Under the pieces are notes generated by a model. The model saw nothing but the letters and a program-made list of their open reading frames with translations, was not told the DNA's origin and ran no database searches. Below are positions 40,956 to 51,200 of a stretch of 64,000 nucleotides of DNA, piece after piece. A program made the translations under genes and the position numbers. Origin of the DNA: an uncultured Planctomycetaceae bacterium (lineage in GTDB: Bacteria > Planctomycetota > Planctomycetia > Planctomycetales > Planctomycetaceae); assembly GCA_903896675.1 (NCBI GenBank), contig CAITYU010000087.1:1-64000 (forward strand). The letters run 5' to 3'. Numbering within the stretch: position 1 is the first letter of the stretch; each line of letters opens with the position of its first letter.

Positions 40956-41708
40956 TCACAGGCCCCCCAACGTCAGTCCGCCATCCACCTTCAAGACCTG
41001 ACCCGTGACATACGATGACTCGTCAGCCGCAAAAAACATCACCGCTCCGGCAATATCCTCCGGACGCCCCAGACGACGAACCGGGATCTTCTTCTTGATC
41101 TCGTCACCCGCAGCGTTCACCACAGCCACCGTCATGTCAGTTTCAATAAACCCCGGAGCCACCGCATTCGCCGTCACGCCCCGACGAGCCAACTCAGTCG
41201 CAATACACCGAGTAAATCCCTCGACTCCACCCTTGCTCGCAGCGTAATTGGCCTGCCCCGGATTCGAAACATCCGCTGCCACACTGGACATGTTGATGAT
41301 CCGACCATAACGCTGCGACATCATCTGACGAGTCACCGCCTGACAGAAATTGAACACGCTCGTCAGATTCGTGTCGATCACATCCTGCCACTGCTGAGCA
41401 TCCATCATCGCCAGCAAACCATCCCGAATAATCCCGGCGTTGTTCACCAGAATGTCCAGACGCCCCCACTTCTCCACCACGTCGGCCACGACCTTGTCAG
41501 CCGCAGGCTTCGAACGCACATCCGCCTGAATCGCCCAGACCTCGTGACCTTCCGCCTGCAATGCTGCAGCCACAGCTTCCGCCGCCGCAGAATTCGAGTT
41601 GTAGACAAAAGCCACCCTCGCCCCGCCACGAGCCAGCGACTCCACAATCGCACGCCCAATGCCACGACTACCACCAGTAACCAACGCCGTACGTCCAGCA
41701 ACCGTCAT
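40956..41708 (-). CDS. 3-oxoacyl-ACP reductase (FabG-like SDR)
   Basis: TALVTGGSRGIGRAIVESLA; NNAGIIRDGLL; YAASKGGVEGFTRCIATELA. Confidence 0.94.
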   Translation of the reverse strand: MTVAGRTALVTGGSRGIGRAIVESLARGGARVAFVYNSNSAAAEAVAAALQAEGHEVWAIQADVRSKPAADKVVADVVEKWGRLDILVNNAGIIRDGLLAMMDAQQWQDVIDTNLTSVFNFCQAVTRQMMSQRYGRIINMSSVAADVSNPGQANYAASKGGVEGFTRCIATELARRGVTANAVAPGFIETDMTVAVVNAAGDEIKKKIPVRRLGRPEDIAGAVMFFAADESSYVTGQVLKVDGGLTLGGL

Positions 41709-41828
41709 CGCCCGCGCCCTTCCGTCTTCCGGATCCTGATTCCAGAACTTCCAACCACCCGACAACCATTGCCGGTTCCGTCGCTACAACGATCTCACGC
41801 ACCAATGAAAACTGAAAACTGCCCCACA

Positions 41829-42317
41829 CTACTGAACTGCAGCCGTCGCAGGGACCCATAACTGAGCCCACAGATCACGCATCGCCGCTTTCAAACGCTC
41901 ATCATTGTCCACCAACTGCGGATTCCGCTCCGCCAGATTCTGCTTCATCAACAACAGACGACCGCTCACCGCAGACTGACCATTCACTGTGCCCGACACC
42001 ATAAACTCGCTCTCGCCAACACCGGACGACTTCAGCGTCGCAGACACCAGCAGCGACTCACCAGGCTTCAGAAAATTGTTGAATCGCACCGCCCGCGCCT
42101 GACGCAGCAACACCGTGCTGAACGCAAAATCATCGGTCACACGCGACAACCATGCACAGCTCTGCACCATGCACTCCACCATCAGTACGCCAGGAAAAAC
42201 AGCAAATCCCGGAAAATGATCCTGCAGATACTCCTCAGCCAAAGAGACCTGCTTCACCGTCTGAATCGACTCCCCAGGAACTACGGACAAGACTCGATCA
42301 ACCAGACAAAAACGCAT
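41829..42317 (-). CDS. Second FabA/FabZ-like hotdog dehydratase
   Basis: QVSLAEEYLQDHFPGFAVFPGVLMVECMVQSCAWLSRVT. Confidence 0.85.
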   Translation of the reverse strand: MRFCLVDRVLSVVPGESIQTVKQVSLAEEYLQDHFPGFAVFPGVLMVECMVQSCAWLSRVTDDFAFSTVLLRQARAVRFNNFLKPGESLLVSATLKSSGVGESEFMVSGTVNGQSAVSGRLLLMKQNLAERNPQLVDNDERLKAAMRDLWAQLWVPATAAVQ

Positions 42318-42887
42318 CGCCCGCATTCTCCGCAGAACTGCCACTTCAGCCTGAACACCAAAAACGTATCCGACCCACCCACCAGTCTAAACCGCCCTCA
42401 CCCCGCCACAAAGTAAAGGGCCCACGCGAATCCGGAATTGGAGAAAAACCGGTCCGTCTGACCGCAGGCTTTCCCCACCCGCCACTGACCACGCTGCAAA
42501 GCTGCAACCGCTCAAAAACGCAGATTTCGCAATTCCTGTTTTTTTTTCCACACCCATGCATTCACAAGTTAAAATGAATAGGATACACGTCACATCACGA
42601 TTGCGCAGCATGGAAACCCACGGAAAAACAGAGAACTAAACGGATTTGGGGCAACCTCGTTGATTGCCGGTCATTGCTTGAGAAAAACCCCTCAAGTACT
42701 GCACACCTGAACCCCTATAGGCTCCTCCTGGTCTCCCTCGCTGGCCCCGCTGATGTCTTTCGTTCCCCCGGCTCAACAGATCTCTGCCTGACAAAAACAG
42801 CTCGGGACAAACTGCGGCGAATGGTTCCCGCAGCCCGGCTTCGTACCCCGAAGTAACTGCTCTTCGGTCCTGTAGGAGTGTTTCCGC

Positions 42888-44168
42888 ATGCGTCTTGTTC
42901 TGTCATTCGTTCTCGCCTGCTCGCTGGCAGCCTCGGCCGAGGCCGGCGGTTGCTTCGGCAGGAAAACCAGCCACTGTTGCTCAGCACCCTGCAACACCGG
43001 TTGCACCCCCGTCGCCACTCCCTGCAACGGAACGTGGGAAACCGTCATGCACAAGGTCTGCGTGCCAGAAATGACGACCGAAAAACGCGTCGTCGAAGTC
43101 TGCACACCAGTGGTGGAACATCGCCAGATAACTCGCACCGTCCACAAATGTGTCACGGAAGAAGTTGAGCAAACGTACACCGTGATGGTCCCGGTCACCG
43201 AAGAGCAGGAAATTCGCCGCAAGGTCTGCAAGCCCGTCGTTCGCGAAGTGGAACGGACCTACGAAGTGATGGTCCCCGTTCAGGAAGAACGCGAAGCCTC
43301 CAAAACCGTCTGCGAAGCGGTTACGAAGGAAGTGGAAGAAACTTACACCGTCATGGTTCCCACCACCGAAGAACGCGAAGTCACTCGCACCGTGTGCAAG
43401 CCCGTGGTCGAAGAAAAGGAAGAAACCTACACCGTGCTGGTCCCCACTCAGGAACAGCGCATGGGCACCCGCACCGTTCGCCAGATGGTCCCCGTCACGA
43501 AAACACGCAAAGTATGCCAGGACCAGGGACACTGGGAAGAACGTACCGTGGAAGTTGCCTGCGGCCCCTGCCGCAAAACCACCCGCACCTGCCGCGTATG
43601 GGTCCCCAAACTGGTCGAAACCGAAGTGGAATACTGTGTCCACGAATGCCAGACCAAAGAAGAGCAGTACACGTGGAATGTAACCGTCTGCAAGCCCGAA
43701 ACTCGCACTCGCAAAGTGTGCACCACTAAGCACGTCACGGAAGAAGTTAAGGAAAAACACACCGTCACAGTCTGCAAGCCCGAAACTCGTACTCGCAAGG
43801 TGCACCACACCGAGTACGTTCAGAAAACGGTCCCCTGCAAATACACCGTGACGGTCTGCAAACCGGAAACTCGCACCTGCAAGGTGCAGGTCACTGAGCA
43901 TGTGGAAGAGGAAGTCGTGGAGAAATGCCACGTCACTGTCTGCAAGCCCGAAACTCGCACCCGCAAGGTACACGTCAGCAAAATGGTGCCCGTTGAAGAA
44001 ACCTGCACCGTCGCTGTCTGCACAAACAAAGTCGAGAAGAAGGAAATCGAAGTGCAGGTGTGCCGCATGGTCGAAAAGGAAGTCGAGTGCAAGGTCTGGA
44101 AGCCGGCAGCCTGCTGCCACGAAAACGCTCCACGAACCCGACACGCGAAGAAAGCCTGCTGCAACTGA
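42888..44168 (+). CDS. YTV-repeat cysteine-rich surface protein
   Basis: Signal peptide MRLVLSFVLACSLAASAEA; repeated (T/K)YTVMVP...E and VCKPETRTRKV units; Cys-rich; matches the planctomycete YTV family pattern. Confidence 0.9.
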   Translation: MRLVLSFVLACSLAASAEAGGCFGRKTSHCCSAPCNTGCTPVATPCNGTWETVMHKVCVPEMTTEKRVVEVCTPVVEHRQITRTVHKCVTEEVEQTYTVMVPVTEEQEIRRKVCKPVVREVERTYEVMVPVQEEREASKTVCEAVTKEVEETYTVMVPTTEEREVTRTVCKPVVEEKEETYTVLVPTQEQRMGTRTVRQMVPVTKTRKVCQDQGHWEERTVEVACGPCRKTTRTCRVWVPKLVETEVEYCVHECQTKEEQYTWNVTVCKPETRTRKVCTTKHVTEEVKEKHTVTVCKPETRTRKVHHTEYVQKTVPCKYTVTVCKPETRTCKVQVTEHVEEEVVEKCHVTVCKPETRTRKVHVSKMVPVEETCTVAVCTNKVEKKEIEVQVCRMVEKEVECKVWKPAACCHENAPRTRHAKKACCN

Positions 44169-44195
44169 CCCAACACACGGTCACCCCAAACCTCC

Positions 44196-44239
44196 CAGTC
44201 CCCCGATTCCACCAAAGGCAATCGGGGGACTGTTTTTTT
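44196..44239 (+). terminator. Rho-independent terminator
   Basis: Perfect 13-bp stem cagtcccccgatt / aatcgggggactg followed by TTTTTTT, just after YTV gene stop. Confidence 0.93.
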
Positions 44240-44469
44240 GTCCGCCCAATGGTAAAAACTCTCCCGATCGGTGTAATCCCTGCGATCGGCTGAAGTCCTG
44301 ACACCACGCCTCCCGATAAGCCCTCTGTGGAAGAGTGCGCCCGAATTGCCGCGCGCTTGACCCGGGCTCAGGCAGAACATTACAAAACCTGCCAGTCCCG
44401 TTGTTTGCTGAGTCCGGCATCCGCCCCGAACCGGATCCGAACTCGAAGCCCTGCCCGGAGGATGTCGTC

Positions 44470-46062
44470 GTGAAATCATCAGCACTGTGGCAGAACTTCC
44501 TCTGCCGCCGGTCAACGGCAGCAGCATTGCTGCTGGCGGCGACCGCCTCTTCACCGGCGACTGCTGCCGATGAAGTGCAACGACTCATCACAAACTCCTA
44601 CCGCTTCGAAATCCCCTTCGAAGTTGATGTGGATGCCGGCGAAGAGCCCAATAGTCAGGCCATCCTTTACAAGTCGCAGAATGGTGGCAAAACCTGGGAG
44701 CGTGAACAGACCGCCCCAGCCAGCAAGGGTGCCTTCGTCTTCACCGCCCCACGGGACGGAATCTACTCCTTCGCCATCCGCATGACCGACGCCAGTGGAA
44801 CACTACTGGCCCCCATCGAAGGCAGCCCGCCCGAACTGGAAATTCAGGTTGATCGCTCCGAACCCATCGTAAAACTGGAACTCCTCGAAGAGTCCGAACG
44901 CATGCTGACCATCAATTGGTCAACAGACGATCCGGGTGCCGTGCCGGAATCACTGCTGATCGAACTTACCGACGTCAGCAGTGGAGTTCGCACGCGGCTC
45001 AAAACTGAACCGGCCGTTGCCGGTACAACAACGGTTCCCTTCCCGGACAGTGGTGCCGTTCAGGTTCGCGCTTCCATCGTCGACGCCGCCGGAAATAAAG
45101 GTGAAGCCCGCAGAAAGCTGGAAAGCGATTACGAACAGCCCGCAGAATCCCCGGACAATAAGTCCCCGTACGCAAAACCATCGGAAGAGCCTGCCGAACA
45201 GCCTGCTGCCACCCCCGAACCGGAGCCAGCACCAGAACCGATGCCTGCCACTCGAACAGCACCGCGCACACGGCCGGCCCCCGTCATTCCGCAACAGCCA
45301 GAGCCGCCGTCTGCCACTCCTGCCCCGGAATCCAAGCCTCTGCCCGGACCGATCGCCACACGACCCCCGGAAATCCCCCCGGCAACTCCGCCACAGCCCG
45401 TCGATGCAGATTACGGTAACCCTGCCGAGTCACCCCTGATGGTCAACAATCGCGTCTTCGATATCGAATACCAGGTCGATGACGTTGGACCGTCCGGAAT
45501 CAGTGCCGTTGACCTCTTCGTTACCGAAGACAACGGTCGACAGTGGTTCCGATATGGAACTGACGCTGACCGCAAAAGCCCATTTTCAGTGGATGCCATG
45601 GCCGAAGGAACATTCGGCTTCGCTGTTCGCGTGCGAAACGGAGTCGGTGTCAGCGAGATTCCTCCGCAGCCGGGAGATCCACCGGAAATCATCATCACCG
45701 TCGATCAGACCGCACCCGCCATCGAAATGGCTCAGCCCGATGTTCGCAGCGAAGGACAGGGATCTGTCCGCTTCGCATGGCGAATTCGCGAAACTCACCC
45801 CGCTCCGAACTCCGTTCGACTCGAATATGCCGCCGCCGCCGCCGGACCGTGGACTCCGGTTTTCGACTGGCAGCCCAATCGCAACAGTTACGAAATGGCC
45901 CTCAGACCCGGCATGCCACCCGCTGTCTATTTTCGCCTGACCGCTCGCGATCAGGCCGGCAATCTGGCGGCCGCACAAACACCGCAGCCCGTTGTCGTGG
46001 ACCTCAAAAAACCCACCGCCAGACTCATCCGAGTTCAGCCGGTCCAGGTCCAGCAACCCTGA
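44470..46062 (+). CDS. Secreted protein with repeated Ig-like/FN3-like segments and Pro-rich linker
   Basis: GTG start; signal peptide ...RRSTAAALLLAATASSPATA; repeated segments ...VDVDAGEEPNSQAILYKSQNGGKTWE and VDDVGPSGISAVDLFVTEDNGRQWF. Confidence 0.7.
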   Translation: MKSSALWQNFLCRRSTAAALLLAATASSPATAADEVQRLITNSYRFEIPFEVDVDAGEEPNSQAILYKSQNGGKTWEREQTAPASKGAFVFTAPRDGIYSFAIRMTDASGTLLAPIEGSPPELEIQVDRSEPIVKLELLEESERMLTINWSTDDPGAVPESLLIELTDVSSGVRTRLKTEPAVAGTTTVPFPDSGAVQVRASIVDAAGNKGEARRKLESDYEQPAESPDNKSPYAKPSEEPAEQPAATPEPEPAPEPMPATRTAPRTRPAPVIPQQPEPPSATPAPESKPLPGPIATRPPEIPPATPPQPVDADYGNPAESPLMVNNRVFDIEYQVDDVGPSGISAVDLFVTEDNGRQWFRYGTDADRKSPFSVDAMAEGTFGFAVRVRNGVGVSEIPPQPGDPPEIIITVDQTAPAIEMAQPDVRSEGQGSVRFAWRIRETHPAPNSVRLEYAAAAAGPWTPVFDWQPNRNSYEMALRPGMPPAVYFRLTARDQAGNLAAAQTPQPVVVDLKKPTARLIRVQPVQVQQP

Positions 46063-46074
46063 ACTTCGCTGCCA

Positions 46075-49000
46075 TCAGTCCCGGGCAAAACGCACCAGTA
46101 ATGCTCGCTCCGGAGAACCCGGAACCAATGCATCGGCACGCTGGTCGACCCTGCCCGGTGCCAGCCTCCGTAAATCGACTGCCCACAGCGATCCTGGCCT
46201 GATACCTCCCACCGCCAACTCACGCCCCGGAATCGCCAGCTCCACACGCCAGACCGACTCATCGTGATCAACTGCCACATGCCACTGCGGATTCCAGCTC
46301 GCCAGTGACCAGCAGCTTTCCGATGTGCGACCGCTCTCGTCCACACACAGACTGAAGGCTGTCGACAGATCGCGGTCCGTATCAATTCGTATCTCCAGAC
46401 GGTCCCGATCCGCATGCTGCTCGTCATAGTAGCGATTCTCCGCCAGTGCAGCTTCCGCCTCCCCGGCTGCACGCGGAATTCTGGCCGTCAGATACAGATA
46501 CTGCTCGTCCCACGCGAGGAGCACCAGACTGTCTTCAACTGGCTCCCCGGAGTCGTCCGAAATCAGCCGCACCTCCTCCGCCTGCTCCCAGATCGGTTCG
46601 GCCAGTCTCCCGTCCAGCACAGGGACAGACTCAGATGCAGTAAGCACCAACTGACGGAACTGATCTGATTTGCCCCCCTGCGTCAGCAACTGCTCAGACC
46701 GAGCCCAGTGGCCCCAGACATCCGAACGGCCTGACAACCCGGCCAGCAGGCTCGTCGCAGCCCCAAACTGTTCCTGACGACGCAGCGTCACGGCATGTCG
46801 CAATACAGCAGCCGGAGAAGGATCCCCCTCCGTCGCTCCGTCGGCACGCTGTCCCAGCAATCGCCACGCGGTCAGCTCGTTGGCATCCCAGAGCTCCCTC
46901 AGTGCATCCGCCTGCGCTGATCGCTGACCACCAAAACCAGACGCCGCTGCCGCCTGAACCACCGGCCGAACCACCACGCCAGCTGCTTCCGAGTCGCCAC
47001 CCGGAATGCCCACACCCTCCACTCGCGCAGCACTCCGCTCGGACCGCCGCAGCAACTGAAGCTCCGCTGAACCATACGCCAGCACCAGCAGTTCAGCCGC
47101 TGCATACGCCTCCGGAGTCCCCGGAAAACGCCGAATCAGCTCCTGCTGTATCGCCAGCCACCCCTCCAGATTTCCCCGCTTCAGCCCCGCAGCTGCTGCC
47201 GCAGTCAACTGCAGCTTCGCCAGTGACGCCGGAAGCTCCGCTCCTGACTGCTCGAGACCAGCCACAAATGACTCCGCAGAATCCGCCGCGCCCGCAGCTC
47301 CTGCAAGTACGCCAGTCTCCAGTCGCCATTGACGCACTTCACTCGCCGCTCGCTGCAGCTGATCCCGGTCCAAAACCGTCCGCGGTCGCCTCACCGCAGA
47401 GGTCAGAAAGTCACCCAGACCCGAAAAAACCGACTTCACCGAACCCTGACCACCGGCATCCATCAGCACTTCATAGACAGCCTCGTCGCCCACGTTCTCA
47501 GACATACCCGAACCGAATTTCACCGCAGGGCGAATGGACAGCGCCGCCTGCTGCAACAAACCAGTCGTCGTGCCCTCATGACGCAGCAGATCCGCAGCCG
47601 AAAACACCACCGATGAGACGCGTCCGTCAGCTCGCCTCTGCAGCACCCGCTGCACTCGCCACGGCCCACTGCCAATTGCCGCCAGTCGCGGATCCGCAGC
47701 GTTCGCTGCCAACTCAACCGCCTGAGGCACCAGCCGCCGCAGCAACTCCCCCACACAGTCAAACTCGCCGGCTGACTCAATCACCACAACCACCGGTTGA
47801 TAACACCGAATCTGCCTCGCCAGACGCAGCGTCAGCAGCTCCTCCGCACGGCCATCCGTCTGACGATTCCAGATCTCCAGCAGACGCTCAGCCGTCAGCT
47901 CAGAAAAACGCTCGTTCACAGGAAACTGCCAGTCAGCACAGTAGTCTCCACCCCCCACCGCCGCTGTTGTCGCCGGCCCCAGCCACTCCTGCTCCTGCAC
48001 CAGACTCTCAGAGGTTTCACGACCTTCCATGATCGCCGGTTGCCAGACAGCACTTCGCATTCCACCATCCGCCGCCAATCCCCCCAGCAGCAGCCACGAT
48101 TGACCGGCCAGCGTTCCCGTGCCAACAGACAATATGGCAGCATGGCGACCGGCACCGCGCACACACTCCCAGTCACGACCATCATCCGAAGTCAGAATCT
48201 GACCAAAACTCCCGACCGCCATAAAACCCGCATGACCAAGCCGCCGTATTCGACTGATCCGCCCCGAAGCCGGCAGCACAGAAAACTGCCATGATCGACC
48301 ACTGTCACCCGAATACACCAGCATTTGCCCCGGATCGCCGGCAGCCACCACCACAGATCCCTGATGACAGATCGCTCGGAAGTCAATCAGGTCCCCCGCA
48401 TCCGCCGGCAAATCACCCTCCGGCACCGTCCACGTGACACCCCCGTCCTGCGTCCGCAGGATCGTACCGCCGTCACCAGCCACCCAGCCGGACTGGTCTC
48501 CCCCGGACGAAACCGCTCGCAGACTCCGCAGGCCACGCACAGCCTGCTGCAGAACTACAGCCTCACTGGCAGTCAGTACGCCCAGCCCCTGGCGAAACCC
48601 CGCCAGAACCCCCTCATCGACACCGCTGAATCCCGCCGCCAGCCACAGTCCGCCAGCTCGATCCACAGGCTGCGGCTCCCACACATCACCACCGTCCACC
48701 GTGCGAAACAAAGTTGCCCCCTCGTCCGCCAACGCCGGCAAAGTCAACGCGATCGCTTCCTCGACCCCGAAATACTGCACCTGCAGAATTCCCGGTAAAG
48801 TACGCTCCGCACCAACCACCGTCTGCCACGACTCACCTCCATCCCGAGTCATCAGCAGCACAGCAGAACCTGATGCATCACCACTCGCTCGAACCCCGGC
48901 AATCCAACCCCGCCGATTCGTCAGAAAACACACGCTGGTCAGACGACAGTCAAAGGGCAGGGCACGAGTCCGCCACGTCCTGCCACCATCCTCGGAATCA

Positions 49001-49269
49001 CAAACCACACCCCGATCACCCACCGCCCAGCAGTACCGCCCAACAACCGCTGCGTCATTCAGACACGCGTCATCCAGTACCTCCGAGCAACGCACCGCTG
49101 CAACTGCAGACAGCAGTTCCCCCGGAACCTCCTCAGAAATCAGCCGCAAACTGCCTGCCACACCCTCAGCAGACGCAGCACCTTCCGCCTGCATACCAAA
49201 GCACTGGCTGCGACAGCACATCGCCAACATCAGCCACGATACCGCGACCACCAAACCTGTCCGTCGCAT
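46075..49269 (-). CDS. Secreted YCF48/BNR-like propeller protein with C-terminal CBM9-like domain
   Basis: Signal peptide MRRTGLVVAVSWLMLAMCC; repeated W.xGDxGxILRTxDGGxTW units; C-term LDGRLAEPIWEQAEEVRL...YLYLTARIP. Confidence 0.78.
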   Translation of the reverse strand: MRRTGLVVAVSWLMLAMCCRSQCFGMQAEGAASAEGVAGSLRLISEEVPGELLSAVAAVRCSEVLDDACLNDAAVVGRYCWAVGDRGVVCDSEDGGRTWRTRALPFDCRLTSVCFLTNRRGWIAGVRASGDASGSAVLLMTRDGGESWQTVVGAERTLPGILQVQYFGVEEAIALTLPALADEGATLFRTVDGGDVWEPQPVDRAGGLWLAAGFSGVDEGVLAGFRQGLGVLTASEAVVLQQAVRGLRSLRAVSSGGDQSGWVAGDGGTILRTQDGGVTWTVPEGDLPADAGDLIDFRAICHQGSVVVAAGDPGQMLVYSGDSGRSWQFSVLPASGRISRIRRLGHAGFMAVGSFGQILTSDDGRDWECVRGAGRHAAILSVGTGTLAGQSWLLLGGLAADGGMRSAVWQPAIMEGRETSESLVQEQEWLGPATTAAVGGGDYCADWQFPVNERFSELTAERLLEIWNRQTDGRAEELLTLRLARQIRCYQPVVVVIESAGEFDCVGELLRRLVPQAVELAANAADPRLAAIGSGPWRVQRVLQRRADGRVSSVVFSAADLLRHEGTTTGLLQQAALSIRPAVKFGSGMSENVGDEAVYEVLMDAGGQGSVKSVFSGLGDFLTSAVRRPRTVLDRDQLQRAASEVRQWRLETGVLAGAAGAADSAESFVAGLEQSGAELPASLAKLQLTAAAAAGLKRGNLEGWLAIQQELIRRFPGTPEAYAAAELLVLAYGSAELQLLRRSERSAARVEGVGIPGGDSEAAGVVVRPVVQAAAASGFGGQRSAQADALRELWDANELTAWRLLGQRADGATEGDPSPAAVLRHAVTLRRQEQFGAATSLLAGLSGRSDVWGHWARSEQLLTQGGKSDQFRQLVLTASESVPVLDGRLAEPIWEQAEEVRLISDDSGEPVEDSLVLLAWDEQYLYLTARIPRAAGEAEAALAENRYYDEQHADRDRLEIRIDTDRDLSTAFSLCVDESGRTSESCWSLASWNPQWHVAVDHDESVWRVELAIPGRELAVGGIRPGSLWAVDLRRLAPGRVDQRADALVPGSPERALLVRFARD

Positions 49270-49332
49270 CCCTGCACGCTCCAGTGAATCCTGCAATCCC
49301 TGCAATCAGCCGAATTCAGACGGCCAATTCAC

Positions 49333-50658
49333 TCACTCCGCCTTCAGCTCCACAAACTGCTCCGAACAACACCCCGAAGTACGCTCCGCTGAAACCCCGT
49401 CACCAGCCCCCGGCAGATTCAAAAATGGCGCCGCCGTCGCCCGATGATCGTGCCCCGCATACACACCGAAATCGTTGAACAAAAATCGCTTCGCCAGCCT
49501 GTAATAAAAATTCTTCTCCGGAATCTCATGGCCCGGATGATACTGCGAAGTTCGCGGTACCATCGACCGCAACTCACTCAGGGCTGTACCGCGAGCCGTC
49601 GAATCCTTCGCACCATGCTGCACCACCAGTTGCTCAAGCAGATCCGGACGCTCCAGCACAATGCAGCCGCGAGTCGTCTGCTGAGCCAGACTGCGGAAAC
49701 CCTCCAGAAACTTCGACTCGGTAAACTTTTCGAAAAGCGAACGGGAATCACCGTTCGCATGAATCGACTCACGCGAAAACTGCACAATCGGACACGGCTC
49801 AATATCACCCCACGGGTTGATATGATGGCTGATACCGTTGGCCGCAGGACACAATGCACGACCCTCGCCGTCGTAGTACGCGTCAATGATCACGATCGGC
49901 TTCTTCGCTCGCATGTCCACGACAAACTGTCGAGCACGTCGCTGCTGCTCAGGTGTCAGACACAGCTCGGTGCTGGCGTCCGGACCCATCGGACGATACA
50001 CGTGAAACCATGTGTAAAGCACACCCATCTCAATCAGACGATCAACCCACTCCTCCGTCAGCAGATGATCTATGTTGGATTTCGCCAGACTGGTGCAGAC
50101 ACCAGTCATCACGTGATGCTTCAGACAGTTCTGAATGCCCGTCAGAGTCCTGCTGAAGACACCGTTCCGACCACGCCGCTCGTCACTGATGATCTCGTTG
50201 CCCTCAACACTGATCAAAGGAGTCACATTACCGGCACGATGCAGCCGCGCCGCCACCTCCTCGGTGATGAAGTGACCATTCGTAAACACCTGAAAATAGC
50301 AATCCGGGTGCGCCTCAACGATCTCCAGAATTTCCGGATGCATGAAGGGCTCACCCCCCACCAGCCCGAAAAACGAATTTCCCTGAGCCTTCGCTTCACT
50401 GATGAGCCGATTCATCGCCGGCAGATCGATCGTTGACTGCTTGTGGGCCACGTCCACCCAGCAGCCCTGACATCTCAGATTGCAGCTGTTGATGATCGAC
50501 ACATACAGGAACGGCGGAAAAAATACCCCCCTCTTCATCCGCGATCGATGTCGCAGAACTGACAGAGAACCACGCACACCCAGATTCCAGACCAGCTTCC
50601 AAAGCAGACGCTTATCCGTCTCAAGAAGCATTCGCCGGGCCATTTTCAGAGTATACAT
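49333..50658 (-). CDS. Radical SAM protein
   Basis: INSCNLRCQGCWVD CxxxCxxC motif; FFGLVGGEPFMHPEILEI; NPWGDIEPCPIVQF auxiliary Cys region. Confidence 0.9.
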   Translation of the reverse strand: MYTLKMARRMLLETDKRLLWKLVWNLGVRGSLSVLRHRSRMKRGVFFPPFLYVSIINSCNLRCQGCWVDVAHKQSTIDLPAMNRLISEAKAQGNSFFGLVGGEPFMHPEILEIVEAHPDCYFQVFTNGHFITEEVAARLHRAGNVTPLISVEGNEIISDERRGRNGVFSRTLTGIQNCLKHHVMTGVCTSLAKSNIDHLLTEEWVDRLIEMGVLYTWFHVYRPMGPDASTELCLTPEQQRRARQFVVDMRAKKPIVIIDAYYDGEGRALCPAANGISHHINPWGDIEPCPIVQFSRESIHANGDSRSLFEKFTESKFLEGFRSLAQQTTRGCIVLERPDLLEQLVVQHGAKDSTARGTALSELRSMVPRTSQYHPGHEIPEKNFYYRLAKRFLFNDFGVYAGHDHRATAAPFLNLPGAGDGVSAERTSGCCSEQFVELKAE

Positions 50659-50759
50659 GGAAGTCCTGCCTGTCATCCTGTCGCCATTCCCAAACCTGCA
50701 TCTGACTGCCACTGATTCTATCACCGAATCCGGAACAAGTCACTTCCCCGGCCACGTTT

Positions 50760-51200
50760 TCACGATTCGCCACCTGCGGTTGGTTGCCCGGCAGACTCTG
50801 AAATTACCAGCCAGACACCCTCCACACTCCAATCCTCAGACGGCTCCACCGCCACCTCAAACTGCACCTCGTTGAATGATTTCAACAGACTGATCGGGAT
50901 CCTGCAATAACGCTCAGACAACCGCTCCCCGCCCAGGAGATTCCCACGCCGCTCCGCTTCCAGAGACAGGACCTCGCCATTCAAGTGCACCACAAACCGA
51001 CCGCGGCCCACAAACGCCAGCCGCAGCTGCGAAGCACCGGAAAGCCGCGACGGAGCATGAAATCCCCGGATCAGGCGAGTCTTTCCCGCTCCCGACACCC
51101 CGCTACCCGCCAGTGGCAGACGCTCCATCCGCTCAAGCCCGGACTGCCCCGACATCCGGAACCGCCACGGACCGGCCAGCCGAATCCGGTGCTCAGACAT
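50760..51200 (-). CDS. Hypothetical protein, jelly-roll/sugar-binding-like
   Basis: RGFHAPSRLSGASQLRLAFVGRGRFVVHLNGEVLSLE; adjacent to radical SAM gene on same strand. Confidence 0.55.
   Translation of the reverse strand: MSEHRIRLAGPWRFRMSGQSGLERMERLPLAGSGVSGAGKTRLIRGFHAPSRLSGASQLRLAFVGRGRFVVHLNGEVLSLEAERRGNLLGGERLSERYCRIPISLLKSFNEVQFEVAVEPSEDWSVEGVWLVISESAGQPTAGGES

Noticed and set aside
43680-43980. Direct DNA repeats considered as a possible CRISPR or tandem-repeat array
   Set aside because: They are the coding repeats (VCKPETRTRKV) of the YTV gene, in frame and without spacers of constant length
42981-44144. 387-aa antisense ORF across the YTV gene (FADRHG... repeats)
   Set aside because: Repeat pattern is just the reverse complement of the YTV coding repeats
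46902-48032. 376-aa + strand Pro/Ala-rich ORF
   Set aside because: Antisense to the propeller gene; low complexity shadow frame
48434-49447. 337-aa + strand ORF
   Set aside because: Antisense to a well supported gene, Ser/Pro/Arg-rich and no domain
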